This document shows, piece by piece, positions 25,976-35,004 of a DNA stretch of 64,000 nt. The notes below the pieces were generated by a model, which saw only the letters and a program-made list of their open reading frames with translations, was not told the origin of the DNA and did not search any database. Each line of letters starts with the position of its first letter. The stretch's first letter is position 1. Both the position numbers and the translations under genes were made by a program. The DNA is from Ammoniphilus sp. YIM 78166 (GTDB taxonomy: Bacteria; Bacillota; Bacilli; Aneurinibacillales; RAOX-1), in NCBI RefSeq assembly GCF_004522215.1, contig NZ_SDLR01000006.1, forward strand, positions 194,196 to 258,195. Direction: 5' to 3'.

Positions 25976-28366
25976 TTATGGTTGCACGATCTTCTGTATC
26001 ACCGTCGCTGCTTCCGCCCGTGTCAGTACACCCTTCGGTCGGAAGGTTTGATCTGGGTACCCGTTGATAATAGAGGCTTGGACGACGGCGCCAACTAAGC
26101 CATTGTTTCCTATCTGGGCTTGATCGGTAAATCTCACCAATGCCCCTGCCGCCGGTGATAACTTCTGCGCCCGAGCCAGCATAATAGCCATTTCTTCTCT
26201 GGTAATGGGCTTGCGTGGCTCGAAGGATCTCCGGTATTCACCAGATAGGATGATCCCCTGTGCTACAGCTGTCTCCACAAATGGGTTGGCCCAATACCCC
26301 GGCTGCACATCCTGGAACGTCGCTCCCCCAGCAGCTAACGAATAACCCTTCGCATTCACCAGCATCGTCACAAACTCTTCGCGATTCACCTGGCGTTCCG
26401 GGAGAAAATTCCCATCCTCATAACCATTTACGATGCCTCTCTCTAGCAGCTGGTTGATCGCTGGCTTAGCCCAATGAGAGACAATGTCGCCTAAGGTTAA
26501 GGACACATGCTCCATATAACGGTTGTTGATATAAACCGAGTAGTCTTGGTTAGGGGCAACGTTTCGAAAAGTAGCCCGCTGATTACTCGATGTCGCTGTA
26601 TGAACGGCTACCCCATCTTTCTTCAACACCACCTCGACAGGCCCGGTGGTTCCACTCCAGCGAAGCTCGATCGTACGCTGTGGCAAGTTTTTAGCAGCGG
26701 AAAAGTTCGTCGGCTTATTCTTCATCTCCGTACGAACCGTTTGGATAAAGACTCCATTAATATACACCCGGTATTCCGTATCCTCTTGCAAGCTGGTAAA
26801 CGCGATACTGCTGCTCGTCGTCGACTGATCGAACAACGTTTGATTCGCTGCATTCCGCAGTTCTACACGCGCGGTGCCGGTGGTTCCCTGCCAGGTAAAC
26901 TCGGCAGTCGAGTCCGTCCGGCTCTTCACCGTGAAACCGCGAACCGTTTGCCCGGTGGTAAAGCGATCCACATAAACGCCCGCAATATAAACGTTGTAAG
27001 TGGAGCTAGAAGATAAGCCGGTAAAAGTTACGGCTCGATTAGACGTACTTTTGTAGTCATCCACCGAATCTCGGTCGCTTCGCATGAGCTCCACGCGAAC
27101 GCTTCCGGAGGTTCCTGTCCAGGTTAACTCCGCACTAGTCGGACTGAGCACCTGGACTTTAAAGTCCCGAATGGTGGCGGTACCCGTTAAATCGCGAAGT
27201 CGGAAGGAATCGAGGTACCGATCATTAATATAGACATCGTATCGTGTATCATAGGATAAAGCGTGAAAAGAAATCGTTCGGCTACTCGTCCATTCGCTTT
27301 CCTCCACCGTATTCCCCCGTTTAAGCTGAACCAAAGCACTACCGGTTGTCCCGGACCAAGACAGTTCGACTTGAGATAAGCTGCTTCGTTTCATGACTAA
27401 ATCTTTCGCTTGTCCTGATCCCGAGATTACCGTGACCTCACAGGTGGCGGTCTTTCGGCCATTGTCTACGGAAGCCGTAATCGTGGCCCGACCGGCAACC
27501 ACAGGGGTAAGCACCCCATTCACCACCCGTACAATAGCCGGATCACTAGACGTCCAGGTGACGGTGCGATTCGTCGCATTCGCAGGGGTCACCGTCGCTG
27601 TCAACGTCGTAGTGGCCGTCCCCGTGTTCAGGGTCAAACTCGAGCGGTTTAACGTAATCTGACTAACCGCGACGCCCGTTACCGTGACTTCCGAGGTTTT
27701 GCTAAAGCCCCCATCCGTACTGGTCGCTATAATGGTGGTTGTGCCCGCAACCAAAGGCGTCACGTTTCCTTGCTGGTCTACTTGAGCCACCTCTGGCTTG
27801 GTACTCACCCAGTTTACTCCTTTATGGGTGGCATTCGCTGGTTGAACCGTTGCCGTCAACGCTTGAGGAGAAGCTCCTGCTGTCAGGGTGAGCGTCGCTG
27901 GGGTCAGTTGAATCCCCGTCACAGGCCCATAAACCTCCACCTCTCGAAAAGCCGTCTTTCCCCCATCCATCGTACTCACAATAATCGTCGCCTTCCCCGG
28001 AGCAACTGCTTCCACCACACCAAGGTCCACCCCGTTGACGGTCGAAACCGTTACCTTCGCTACATTCTCATTCGTCGACGACCACCGTACCCTTTGATCC
28101 GCCTCAACCGGTAGCACCTGCGGCGTCAACGCAAACGAACTCGGCCCTGAACCCTGCCCATTGACATACAGCATTGGCACCGTCGCCGCATCCAACCTCA
28201 CCTCCGACACCGCCACCGCAGCCGAAGCAACCGAAGAAAACAACGAACCCCTCAACCCTATCAAACTCGCATCCTCACCCCTCAACCCCGAGGGCTGAAA
28301 CATCCAACTAAAACACAACACCACCACAACCCAACATCCTAACCACCAACACCTACCAACCCCCAT
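25976..28366 (-). CDS. surface protein: signal peptide, three Big_2 domains, four FnIII-like repeats, three SLH domains
   Basis: About 796 aa, exported and held on the cell wall by SLH domains. Order: a hydrophobic signal segment (WWLGCWVVVVLCFSW), a linker, three bacterial Ig-like group 2 domains (LTPATLTLTAG, LNRSSLTLNTG repeats), four roughly 75-aa FnIII-like repeats (ELTWTGTSGSVRVEL type, ending YNVYIAGVYV), then three SLH modules (HWAKPAINQLLERGIVNGYE, YWANPFVETAVAQGI, IINGYPDQTFRPKGVLTRAE). The frame opens at a GTG at 28381; the ATG at 28366 follows GGGGGTGAG and is preferred. The promoter region carries a dispersed-repeat copy. Confidence 0.88.
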   Translation of the reverse strand: MGVGRCWWLGCWVVVVLCFSWMFQPSGLRGEDASLIGLRGSLFSSVASAAVAVSEVRLDAATVPMLYVNGQGSGPSSFALTPQVLPVEADQRVRWSSTNENVAKVTVSTVNGVDLGVVEAVAPGKATIIVSTMDGGKTAFREVEVYGPVTGIQLTPATLTLTAGASPQALTATVQPANATHKGVNWVSTKPEVAQVDQQGNVTPLVAGTTTIIATSTDGGFSKTSEVTVTGVAVSQITLNRSSLTLNTGTATTTLTATVTPANATNRTVTWTSSDPAIVRVVNGVLTPVVAGRATITASVDNGRKTATCEVTVISGSGQAKDLVMKRSSLSQVELSWSGTTGSALVQLKRGNTVEESEWTSSRTISFHALSYDTRYDVYINDRYLDSFRLRDLTGTATIRDFKVQVLSPTSAELTWTGTSGSVRVELMRSDRDSVDDYKSTSNRAVTFTGLSSSSTYNVYIAGVYVDRFTTGQTVRGFTVKSRTDSTAEFTWQGTTGTARVELRNAANQTLFDQSTTSSSIAFTSLQEDTEYRVYINGVFIQTVRTEMKNKPTNFSAAKNLPQRTIELRWSGTTGPVEVVLKKDGVAVHTATSSNQRATFRNVAPNQDYSVYINNRYMEHVSLTLGDIVSHWAKPAINQLLERGIVNGYEDGNFLPERQVNREEFVTMLVNAKGYSLAAGGATFQDVQPGYWANPFVETAVAQGIILSGEYRRSFEPRKPITREEMAIMLARAQKLSPAAGALVRFTDQAQIGNNGLVGAVVQASIINGYPDQTFRPKGVLTRAEAATVIQKIVQP

Positions 28367-28389
28367 CCCTCTCACCCCCACGTTTTTAG

Positions 28390-28421
28390 AGAGTGCCTGT
28401 CACTCCCCGAATTTTGTCGAT
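28390..28421 (+). repeat. dispersed repeat head before the SLH protein gene
   Basis: Complete head with the AATTTT variant, starting 24 bp from the SLH-protein start codon. It must lie in that gene's promoter or 5' leader. Confidence 0.88.
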
Positions 28422-28470
28422 TCCACTTTTTACTTTATTTTACCATATTCTAGAGGGGGTGGACGACAAA

Positions 28471-28502
28471 AACACCCGATCTCCCTCGAGAATCGGGTGT
28501 TT
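28471..28502. terminator. hairpin terminator
   Basis: Ten-base-pair stem AACACCCGAT / ATCGGGTGTT with an 11-nt loop between the divergent SLH-protein and histidine kinase genes. It may insulate them; no gene upstream on either strand explains it. The rest of 28382-28708 shows nothing else. Confidence 0.5.
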
Positions 28503-28723
28503 GGCTTCTCATTTAATTAGACCTAGCCATGCCTCAAGTCGGTCGCTCGAACACGTAAGCACCTTTAGTAATATAAACGAAAGTTTAGATCTGAAATAGG
28601 AGAAAAGCGCATAGATTATTAAAAACGCCGTCGAGATGTGGATTTTTCTAAGGAATGGAACCCCGATCTTCTTCGTGAATTAAATAGCGTTCGGTGTATT
28701 GATTAAAGGTGGTGTTCTGGCTG

Positions 28724-30001
28724 ATGAAATTATTGAAGAGGGTTGTGTTAATCTTTTGTTTCGCGATCTCTATCGGTTTCTTTTCGTTTCACTACCTTAC
28801 AGAAGGCAGGGTTCCGGTAGCGGACTATATAGGAACGGCTTCCGTCTTCTTTTTTTATTGGCTAATCAGTAAATTGTTTGACAAGATAACTCAACTCGAG
28901 GAAGCGAAGCGGCTGCTGTTGGAGCAACGTTTGGAGGAAAGTGAAAATCGGTATACGTCCCTGTTTTTAAATAATACGGATGCCGTTTTGTCGTTTGATT
29001 TGAAGGGAAATCTAGTTCAAACCAATCCGGCTACGGAGAAAATAACCGGATATACCCTGGAGGAACTTCAGGAGATAGGAATTACCTCCTTGATCCTGTC
29101 AGATAATGTGGGGCGCAAACTCAGGAAATTTAGTAAAACCATTAAAGGGGAACCGCAAGAAGGTGAACTCTGCATTGTTCATAAAAACGGCAAGACGGTC
29201 CATATCAACCTCAAAATGATCCCCATCGTTATGAATAATCAAATTACAGGTGTTTATGGCATCGCCAAGGATATTTCCGAATCCAAACAAACGGAAGAGC
29301 TGATCCGCCAATCCGAAAAACTGGCTGCTGTCGGGCAATTAGCGGCTGGCGTGGCCCATGAGATTCGGAATCCTTTAACCACGATCAAAGGGTTCATCCA
29401 GTATCTAAGACCTAAAATTGGCCCCTATCATACCGATATTATGTTAGCGGAATTAGATCGGATCAACTTTATTGTAGGTGAATTTTTGGTCCTGTCTAAA
29501 CCACAAAAAACTCAGTTTAAAGAACATCGTCTGGAAAGCATCGTGGAAAACGTCATCCTTTTCTTGGAGTCCCAAGCGAACTTGAGTAAAATCCAATTTA
29601 TTTCCCATTTCAACACCCAGGCTACCGTTACATGTGACGAGAACCAACTTAAGCAAGTGTTCATTAACCTTTTAAAAAACGCCATGGAATCGATGCCTAA
29701 CGGGGGTCAGGTCCGTGTAGAACTCAAAGCCGCGAATGACAATTTGGCATGCGTTCGCATTCAAGACGAAGGCTGCGGCATCCCCGAGAGCCAAATCAAG
29801 CGACTCGGAGAACCCTTCTACACCACAAAAGAAGACGGAACCGGCTTAGGCCTTATGGTCAGCCAGCGCATCATCCAAAACCACGGCGGGCACCTCATCA
29901 TCGACAGCCAACCCCACCAAGGCACCACCGCCTCCGTCTTTTTGAAGAGTGCCTGTCACTCCCCGAATTTTGTCGATGCCGTGCAGGATGGAATAATTTA
30001 A
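28724..30001 (+). CDS. PAS-domain sensor histidine kinase, sporulation-kinase-like, with repeat-encoded C-terminus
   Basis: About 425 aa. Two membrane helices (near 5-22 and 32-50), a PAS domain with PAC (SLFLNNTDAVLSFDLKGNLV, IAKDISESKQ), HisKA with AAGVAHEIRNPLTTIKGFIQ and HATPase_c with NLLKNAMESM, DEGCGIPESQ and GTGLGLMVSQ. This resembles the KinA/KinE group that feeds Spo0A; no response regulator is adjacent. The frame opens at a GTG at 28709, but AAAGGTGGTG suits the ATG at 28724. The last 18 residues (KSACHSPNFVDAVQDGII) are encoded by the dispersed repeat, which also supplies the terminator. Confidence 0.87.
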   Translation: MKLLKRVVLIFCFAISIGFFSFHYLTEGRVPVADYIGTASVFFFYWLISKLFDKITQLEEAKRLLLEQRLEESENRYTSLFLNNTDAVLSFDLKGNLVQTNPATEKITGYTLEELQEIGITSLILSDNVGRKLRKFSKTIKGEPQEGELCIVHKNGKTVHINLKMIPIVMNNQITGVYGIAKDISESKQTEELIRQSEKLAAVGQLAAGVAHEIRNPLTTIKGFIQYLRPKIGPYHTDIMLAELDRINFIVGEFLVLSKPQKTQFKEHRLESIVENVILFLESQANLSKIQFISHFNTQATVTCDENQLKQVFINLLKNAMESMPNGGQVRVELKAANDNLACVRIQDEGCGIPESQIKRLGEPFYTTKEDGTGLGLMVSQRIIQNHGGHLIIDSQPHQGTTASVFLKSACHSPNFVDAVQDGII

Positions 30002-30045
30002 GCCGAACTCCCAGAGGATGTTCGGCTTATTTAAACATTGTTATG
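29946..30045 (+). repeat. dispersed repeat, full copy forming the 3' end of the kinase gene
   Basis: The head is read in frame by the kinase gene, the stop codon falls just before the tail, and the tail hairpin AAGCCGAACTCCC...GTTCGGCTT is placed as a terminator. Confidence 0.9.
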
Positions 30046-30120
30046 TATAGCTATAGGTTATAGTTAAGTTAATTTATAAAAGAGCTCAAGATACTGTAAC
30101 ATCTGTAGCTATGTACAAAT
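30046..30120 (+). ncRNA. orphan relic of the antitoxin RNA
   Basis: TATGTATAGCTATAGGTTAT, then AAAAGAGCTCAAGATACTGT and CATCTGTAGCTATGTACAAAT, an imperfect copy of 16183-16257. The hairpin is broken and no toxin gene is on the opposite strand. The rest of 30121-30409 contains only the GntR terminator. Confidence 0.5.
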
Positions 30121-30227
30121 TAATATACTTTGGTGTGGGATAGAGCTGATAACAATCCATGTGCACACCGCCCAAGTATTCATTCTACACTTGAGAAGCA
30201 CTCCCTTACATGATGAGTTGAAAAACA

Positions 30228-30267
30228 AGGTGACCACATTTTAGATATGTCTAATATGTAGTCACCT
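30228..30267 (-). terminator. terminator of the first TRAP operon
   Basis: AGGTGAC ... GTCACCT outer stem with further ACAT/ATGT pairing; on the minus strand followed by TTGTTTTT. It lies 140 bp after the GntR stop. Confidence 0.65.
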
Positions 30268-30409
30268 CTAATTTTCCTGAATCTCTTTTAAATTAGGTCT
30301 CGATAAATCCCTGGAATAAAGGAGTATCAGACCCATAAAGCCCAATTGCTCTTATTTAAAAGTTTCAAACCTTAAACTACATCTATAGTCCACAGAATTT
30401 CAGAGGGCT

Positions 30410-31060
30410 TCACTTCGACAACCTCTTCCACCCAGCCAAAATATGATCATGATGCTCATAAACCGCCTGTAACGTCTTTTCCCCATCCCGCATTAAGAAG
30501 GCATCAAGGATCTTCTTATGCTCGTTCAATGCTCTTTCCTTTTGCCCTTCTAAATCAATCAGAGAAGACTGAAGTTGAGCAAAAAGGATTTCAATCGATT
30601 TTAAAATACTCGTAATCATAGGGTTTCTTGTAATCTCCGCGAGCTTATAATGAAAAAGCCGGTCATAATAAATGAACCTGGAATCATCGTCAAAATGCTG
30701 CTTCATTTGCTTATACAAGTCCGCCAGCTCTTGAAGATCCTCCTCATTGGCTTTTTCAATCCCCACACTAACAGAATAGATCTCAATCATCCTTCTCACT
30801 TCGGCTACATACTCCATCGGGCTTTGTTCGGAGGAAGGGGAGCAGACATACGTCCCTTCCCCGTGCTTCAGCGTCACAACCCCCAGCGTCTGCAGCTCTT
30901 TCAAGGCTTCTCGAACCGACGAACGGCCCACCCCGAATTGCTTGGCCAGCTCTTCATTCGGGGGAAGCTTGGAACCAGGAGGAAAATGGCCTTGATGGAT
31001 ATAGGAAAAAATACTTTGCATCACTTCTTGGGCGAGAGTGCCTTTTTGTATTTTGATCAA
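30410..31060 (-). CDS. GntR-family regulator, FCD (FadR) subfamily
   Basis: 216 aa. An N-terminal winged helix (LPPNEELAKQFGVGRSSVREALKELQTLGVV, shown here only as a type) and a C-terminal all-helical FCD ligand domain, in which FHYKLAEIT and HKKILDAF carry likely metal or ligand-binding residues. It lies downstream of, and on the same strand as, the TRAP and dehydrogenase genes and probably represses them until the substrate binds. No clear operator seen. Confidence 0.88.
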   Translation of the reverse strand: MIKIQKGTLAQEVMQSIFSYIHQGHFPPGSKLPPNEELAKQFGVGRSSVREALKELQTLGVVTLKHGEGTYVCSPSSEQSPMEYVAEVRRMIEIYSVSVGIEKANEEDLQELADLYKQMKQHFDDDSRFIYYDRLFHYKLAEITRNPMITSILKSIEILFAQLQSSLIDLEGQKERALNEHKKILDAFLMRDGEKTLQAVYEHHDHILAGWKRLSK

Positions 31061-31107
31061 GCCATTTCATCCCTTCTATATTTAGTTTCGGTAGTATTAG
31101 CTTATGC

Positions 31108-32379
31108 TTACTTTACTAGATTAGGAATCCATAATACGAGAGATGGAAAGAAAGTAATCAACATCAGAGTCAGTAGCAAAGGCAGATAATACGGGAGCAC
31201 TTCCTTCAACACCTGCTCAACCGGAGTTTTAGCAATCTCGCTGCTTAAAAACAAAGACATGCCCATCGGCGGTGTAAGGAGTCCAATCATCAGATTAAAG
31301 ACGATGATCAGCCCCACATGAACCGGATCGAAGCCTTGTGCCACCAAGGCAGGAACCAACAACGGCGTTAGAAGAAATAGAGAGGCAATCGTTTCCAAGA
31401 AGCAGCCAACAAGCAGAACGATCAAATTGACGATCAATAATAAAATAATAGGATTGGACTCAAAGAGCTGCAGGAATCCTCTGATCATCTCAGGCACCTG
31501 CTCTACCGTAATGACCCAACTGAACAAGGCCGCGCTAGCTACCATAAATAAGATGACGGCTGTTGACTCAACGGCTTCTATGGCCGCACGGAAAAACTCT
31601 TTTAAGCTAAACTCGCGATAAACAAAAAGGCTAATGATCATAATGTACACCACCGTTACAACGGCGGCTTCCGTAGGACTGAAATAACCCAACAGCATCC
31701 CAGCAATCAGAATAACCGGCGTCAGTAAAGCTGGAAGGGCACGCAGGAAGGAGTTTCCGATCTCCTTACCCGAGCTTCTCCCACTCTTGGGAAAATTCCT
31801 CTTCTTTGCAATCCAAGCGGTCAACAGCATCAGCGATACCACGGTAAGCAAAGCAGGGACGATCCCTCCCAAGAGCAAAGAAATGACGGACGTCTGAGAA
31901 AGGACACCAAACATAATTAACGGAATGCTTGGCGGAAAAATCGGGCCAACAGTAGCCGAAGCCGCCGTAACCGCGGCCGCATACTCTTTCTTATATCCGT
32001 TTTTATGCATGGCGTGGATGAGCGTCCTCCCCACTCCCCCAATATCGGCGAGAGCGGATCCTGATGTCCCCGACATGATCAAGCTGGAGAAGATGTTCAC
32101 GTGCGCTAGCCCGCCCGTAAAGTGTCCAACAAGGGTTTGGGCAAAGGTAAAAATTCGGGTCGTAATGCCCGTCGTATTCAGCAGCGAGCCAACAAAGACG
32201 AAAATAGGGACGGCTAACAGGGTAAAGGAATCCAGGGCATAGGTCATGCGCTGGGCCACAACGGAAATAGGGATATCTTGAATGATAATGTAAAGAATGG
32301 AGGGAAAAACCAAGGCTATGCCTATGGGTACACCGAAACCCACGAACAGGAAAAAAAGCGCTAGTACAAATAGTCCCAT
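31108..32379 (-). CDS. dctM: TRAP transporter large permease (DctM), system 1
   Basis: 423 aa with about 12 helices; the sodium-coupled subunit of a TRAP uptake system. GFGVPIGIALVFPS, FIFSSLIMSGTSGSALADIGGVGR-type segments and VNLIVLLVGCFLETIASLFLLTPLL mark the DctM family. It follows the DctQ gene by one base and is followed by the GntR gene. Sequence clearly different from the DctM subunits of systems 2 and 3. Confidence 0.93.
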   Translation of the reverse strand: MGLFVLALFFLFVGFGVPIGIALVFPSILYIIIQDIPISVVAQRMTYALDSFTLLAVPIFVFVGSLLNTTGITTRIFTFAQTLVGHFTGGLAHVNIFSSLIMSGTSGSALADIGGVGRTLIHAMHKNGYKKEYAAAVTAASATVGPIFPPSIPLIMFGVLSQTSVISLLLGGIVPALLTVVSLMLLTAWIAKKRNFPKSGRSSGKEIGNSFLRALPALLTPVILIAGMLLGYFSPTEAAVVTVVYIMIISLFVYREFSLKEFFRAAIEAVESTAVILFMVASAALFSWVITVEQVPEMIRGFLQLFESNPIILLLIVNLIVLLVGCFLETIASLFLLTPLLVPALVAQGFDPVHVGLIIVFNLMIGLLTPPMGMSLFLSSEIAKTPVEQVLKEVLPYYLPLLLTLMLITFFPSLVLWIPNLVK

Positions 32380-32380
32380 C

Positions 32381-32860
32381 TTATCCTTCTTTTCCTTTCA
32401 TCATAATATAGAGCTGATAGAGATAAGCGAAGCCCATAAGCAGCATACCAGCGAGGATCGGAAGGAAATACAGAGGCATGGGGATGCCGGCAGCTGAACT
32501 TTTTAAGCTCCAGATCTTTTCTAGGTATTGGACAGCCGAATACGCGACAGAAGCGGTTACGAAGAAGTTTACGAGCTGGATAACCAGCCCTGTTATCCAC
32601 TTTCCCCTGCCTGGCAGCCGGTTATAGAAATAATCAATTCGAATATGCGTATGGTGCAGCACCCCCCTGCTCAGGATGAGAAACACCATCCAAATCTGAA
32701 AGAAACGGGCCACCTCATCTGGCCAAGTGAGGGGAACACTGAGCCATCGGCATACAATCTGCAGCGAGATGAGCCCTACGATGAGTAATAAGCACAAAAC
32801 GGAAAGATAAATATCAAGACGACTCAATACACGCACGATCACGGCTACCATCACCCCCAT
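32381..32860 (-). CDS. dctQ: TRAP transporter small permease (DctQ), system 1
   Basis: 159 aa, four helices. LTWPDEVARFFQIWMVFLILSRG is the DctQ signature (conserved W and R). Start choice between the ATG at 32860 and a nearby ATG at 32851 is uncertain. Separated from the binding-protein gene by a stable hairpin (32876-32899). Confidence 0.9.
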   Translation of the reverse strand: MGVMVAVIVRVLSRLDIYLSVLCLLLIVGLISLQIVCRWLSVPLTWPDEVARFFQIWMVFLILSRGVLHHTHIRIDYFYNRLPGRGKWITGLVIQLVNFFVTASVAYSAVQYLEKIWSLKSSAAGIPMPLYFLPILAGMLLMGFAYLYQLYIMMKGKEG

Positions 32861-32875
32861 ACCTCTAGTTAATAG

Positions 32876-32899
32876 TAGGGCCAGAACGATCTGGCCCTA
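32876..32899 (-). promoter_or_regulatory. intercistronic hairpin between dctP and dctQ, system 1
   Basis: Ten-base-pair perfect stem TAGGGCCAGA / TCTGGCCCTA with a 4-nt loop and no T-run. Equivalent hairpins lie at the same place in the other two TRAP operons, consistent with 3' protection or partial termination that favours the binding protein. Confidence 0.6.
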
Positions 32900-32903
32900 T
32901 GCC

Positions 32904-33959
32904 TTAGTTTCCTGCCAGCGACTTGATTCGAGTAATGTAGTCATTCCATTCAGGGAATTTACGCAGTACTTCTGTACTTACGGCTTGCTCAAAGGCTGCA
33001 TTATCCAGTCCTTCCGCGTCCGTTATCACGTTCATTCCTTTCTCCTTCAGCTGCTCCAAATTCGTCTTTTCTTCCTCCAGTCCCCACTCGATGCTTTTTT
33101 GCGTCATCTCTTGAATGGCCTCTTCGATGATTTTCTGATCCCCTGGTGCGATCTTCTGCCAGCTCTGCTCATTAATATGAACCGCTAGAAAAGCGAGCAT
33201 GTGATTCGTCATCATCAAATAGTTTTGAGATTCATAGAAGTGATTGTTCAAAATCGTAGTCAGTGGATTTTCCTGTCCGTCTACCACTCTTGTAGCCAGA
33301 GCCGTCGATAGTTCGGAAAAATCTACCGGAGTGGGTATTGCCTTCATGCCTTCGACCATGGTGATCCAGAGCGGAAGGGGAATGGCCCGTATTTTTTTGC
33401 CTGCCAGATCATCTGGCTTATACACCGGAATATTCGCTGTGAGCTGTCGATAGCCGTAATAATTGGAACCAATAATCCTCATATTAGCTTCCGCCACCAG
33501 CTTCTCATTCAGCTCCTGCAAAACGTCCGAGGTGTTCGGATTCATGGCTTTGCTGGCATGCTCTACATCCTTATACAGGTAAGGAACATTAAACACCGCC
33601 AGATCCGGAAATACCTTGGCAACCGCCGCAAAATCATTGTGGCCCATTTCGATCGTGCCCGCTTTAACACCTTCAATCATCTCATTAACGGATCCAAGCT
33701 GAGAATTCGGATAAACTTTAATTTCGACTCGTCCCTCTGTTCGCTGGGCTACCTGTTCAGCTAAACCTGTGGCAAATCTTCCTACAATGGTATCTGGTGC
33801 ATTAGGGTGGGCATATTTTAGGACCATTTTTTCTGTTGGAGGTGCAGGCGGAGAAGTAGAATTGCCAGGACTAGGCTGGGTAGATGGGGTGGAATTGGAA
33901 TTGCTGCATCCCGTGATAACGATGGCCAAGCTCATCAAGATTGCTATGAGAGATCTCAT
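32904..33959 (-). CDS. dctP: TRAP transporter substrate-binding lipoprotein (DctP), system 1
   Basis: About 351 aa. Lipoprotein signal SLAIVITGCSN (lipobox Cys) and the DctP fold with GKKIRAIPLPLWITMVEGMKAIPTPVDFSELSTAL-type helix and VVDGQENPLTTI, where the arginine before IP usually binds the substrate carboxylate. The start at 33959 follows GGAGG; the longer frame from 33986 has none. It precedes dctQ and dctM. Substrate unknown, probably a carboxylate given the neighbouring dehydrogenases. Confidence 0.92.
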   Translation of the reverse strand: MRSLIAILMSLAIVITGCSNSNSTPSTQPSPGNSTSPPAPPTEKMVLKYAHPNAPDTIVGRFATGLAEQVAQRTEGRVEIKVYPNSQLGSVNEMIEGVKAGTIEMGHNDFAAVAKVFPDLAVFNVPYLYKDVEHASKAMNPNTSDVLQELNEKLVAEANMRIIGSNYYGYRQLTANIPVYKPDDLAGKKIRAIPLPLWITMVEGMKAIPTPVDFSELSTALATRVVDGQENPLTTILNNHFYESQNYLMMTNHMLAFLAVHINEQSWQKIAPGDQKIIEEAIQEMTQKSIEWGLEEEKTNLEQLKEKGMNVITDAEGLDNAAFEQAVSTEVLRKFPEWNDYITRIKSLAGN

Positions 33960-33982
33960 CTCAAGGCCTCCTTCATTTTCTG

Positions 33983-34990
33983 TCAAAGCAGGATTACTCG
34001 CTTCTCTGCGGCTGATCGTTGGGCGGCGTCAATGATCTTTAATTGCATGAGGATTTCTTGCCCGGAAGCCATGGGTGTCCGATGCTCCCGAATGGAATCA
34101 ACAAATTCCTTCATTTGTACGGCAAAATTGTGGGGCAGCGGTTCCCCTGTCATGACCAGATCTCCCTTGATGTAGAGATCGGTTTCCGCCGTACCGATAA
34201 AGCCAATATGATCCCCCGTTTGGGTAAAGTAAATCGAACCCTCTTTTCCGATAATGAGCCCCTCATGCCTCGAAGGTCTGTTATTTATGGAAAGGAAGTT
34301 TGTAGCATGCGTGCCATCCTCAAACCCAATGACAATGGTCACATCGTCATCCCCTTCAAAGTCGGGATTATTGGAACAGCCTTGGGCATAAACGGAAACC
34401 GGACGGCGATCCTCTAACATCCAAAGGGTAAAGTCGATACTGTGTGACCCCAGCATCGGATAAACTAAACCTCCGGTTGCCTCTTTGGACTGCCACCATT
34501 TTGGCGCTACATTTACGTCAAAATAACAGGCAAAGGTATAGAGGAGATTATTCACTCTCCCAATTTCGCCAATCCGCTTCTTGGCCTCTTGTAAGGCTAA
34601 GAAAAAACGTCGGCTCTGGGCTACCATCAGGTTAACGCCGTGCTTCTCGGCGGCATCCACCATACTTTGACCCTCAGCCACGGTGTTTGCCATGACCTTT
34701 TCAACCAGTACATGCTTCCCGGCCTCACAGGCCTTTATGGTGATCGGCGCATGCAAAGAATGAGGGAGGCAGATCACGACAGCATCGATCTGGGGATCCT
34801 TCAAGGCCTCATCCACACTGAGGTAATAAGGGACACCGTATTCTTCAGAAAATGCTTTCGCCAAGTTTTCCTGCACATCCACGACCGCAGCGAGTTCACA
34901 ATGGTCAGGCCAATAGCGAATGCCATCGATATGCGTACGGGAAACCCTTCCTAAGCCAATTACGGCAATTCTCACTTTTGAATTTGTCAT
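33983..34990 (-). CDS. Gfo/Idh/MocA-family NAD(P)-dependent oxidoreductase
   Basis: 335 aa. The N-terminal Rossmann motif is IAVIGLGRVSRTHIDGI; VICLPHSLHAPITIKACEAG and HVLVEKVMANTVAEG (EKP-like position changed to EKV) follow; the C-terminal domain has GGLVYPMLGSHSIDFTLWML. The family oxidises sugars, inositols and sugar acids. It starts 15 bp after the dehydrogenase gene and is followed by dctP, so it probably acts on the imported substrate. Confidence 0.88.
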   Translation of the reverse strand: MTNSKVRIAVIGLGRVSRTHIDGIRYWPDHCELAAVVDVQENLAKAFSEEYGVPYYLSVDEALKDPQIDAVVICLPHSLHAPITIKACEAGKHVLVEKVMANTVAEGQSMVDAAEKHGVNLMVAQSRRFFLALQEAKKRIGEIGRVNNLLYTFACYFDVNVAPKWWQSKEATGGLVYPMLGSHSIDFTLWMLEDRRPVSVYAQGCSNNPDFEGDDDVTIVIGFEDGTHATNFLSINNRPSRHEGLIIGKEGSIYFTQTGDHIGFIGTAETDLYIKGDLVMTGEPLPHNFAVQMKEFVDSIREHRTPMASGQEILMQLKIIDAAQRSAAEKRVILL

Positions 34991-35004
34991 TTCGCACCCT
35001 CCTT

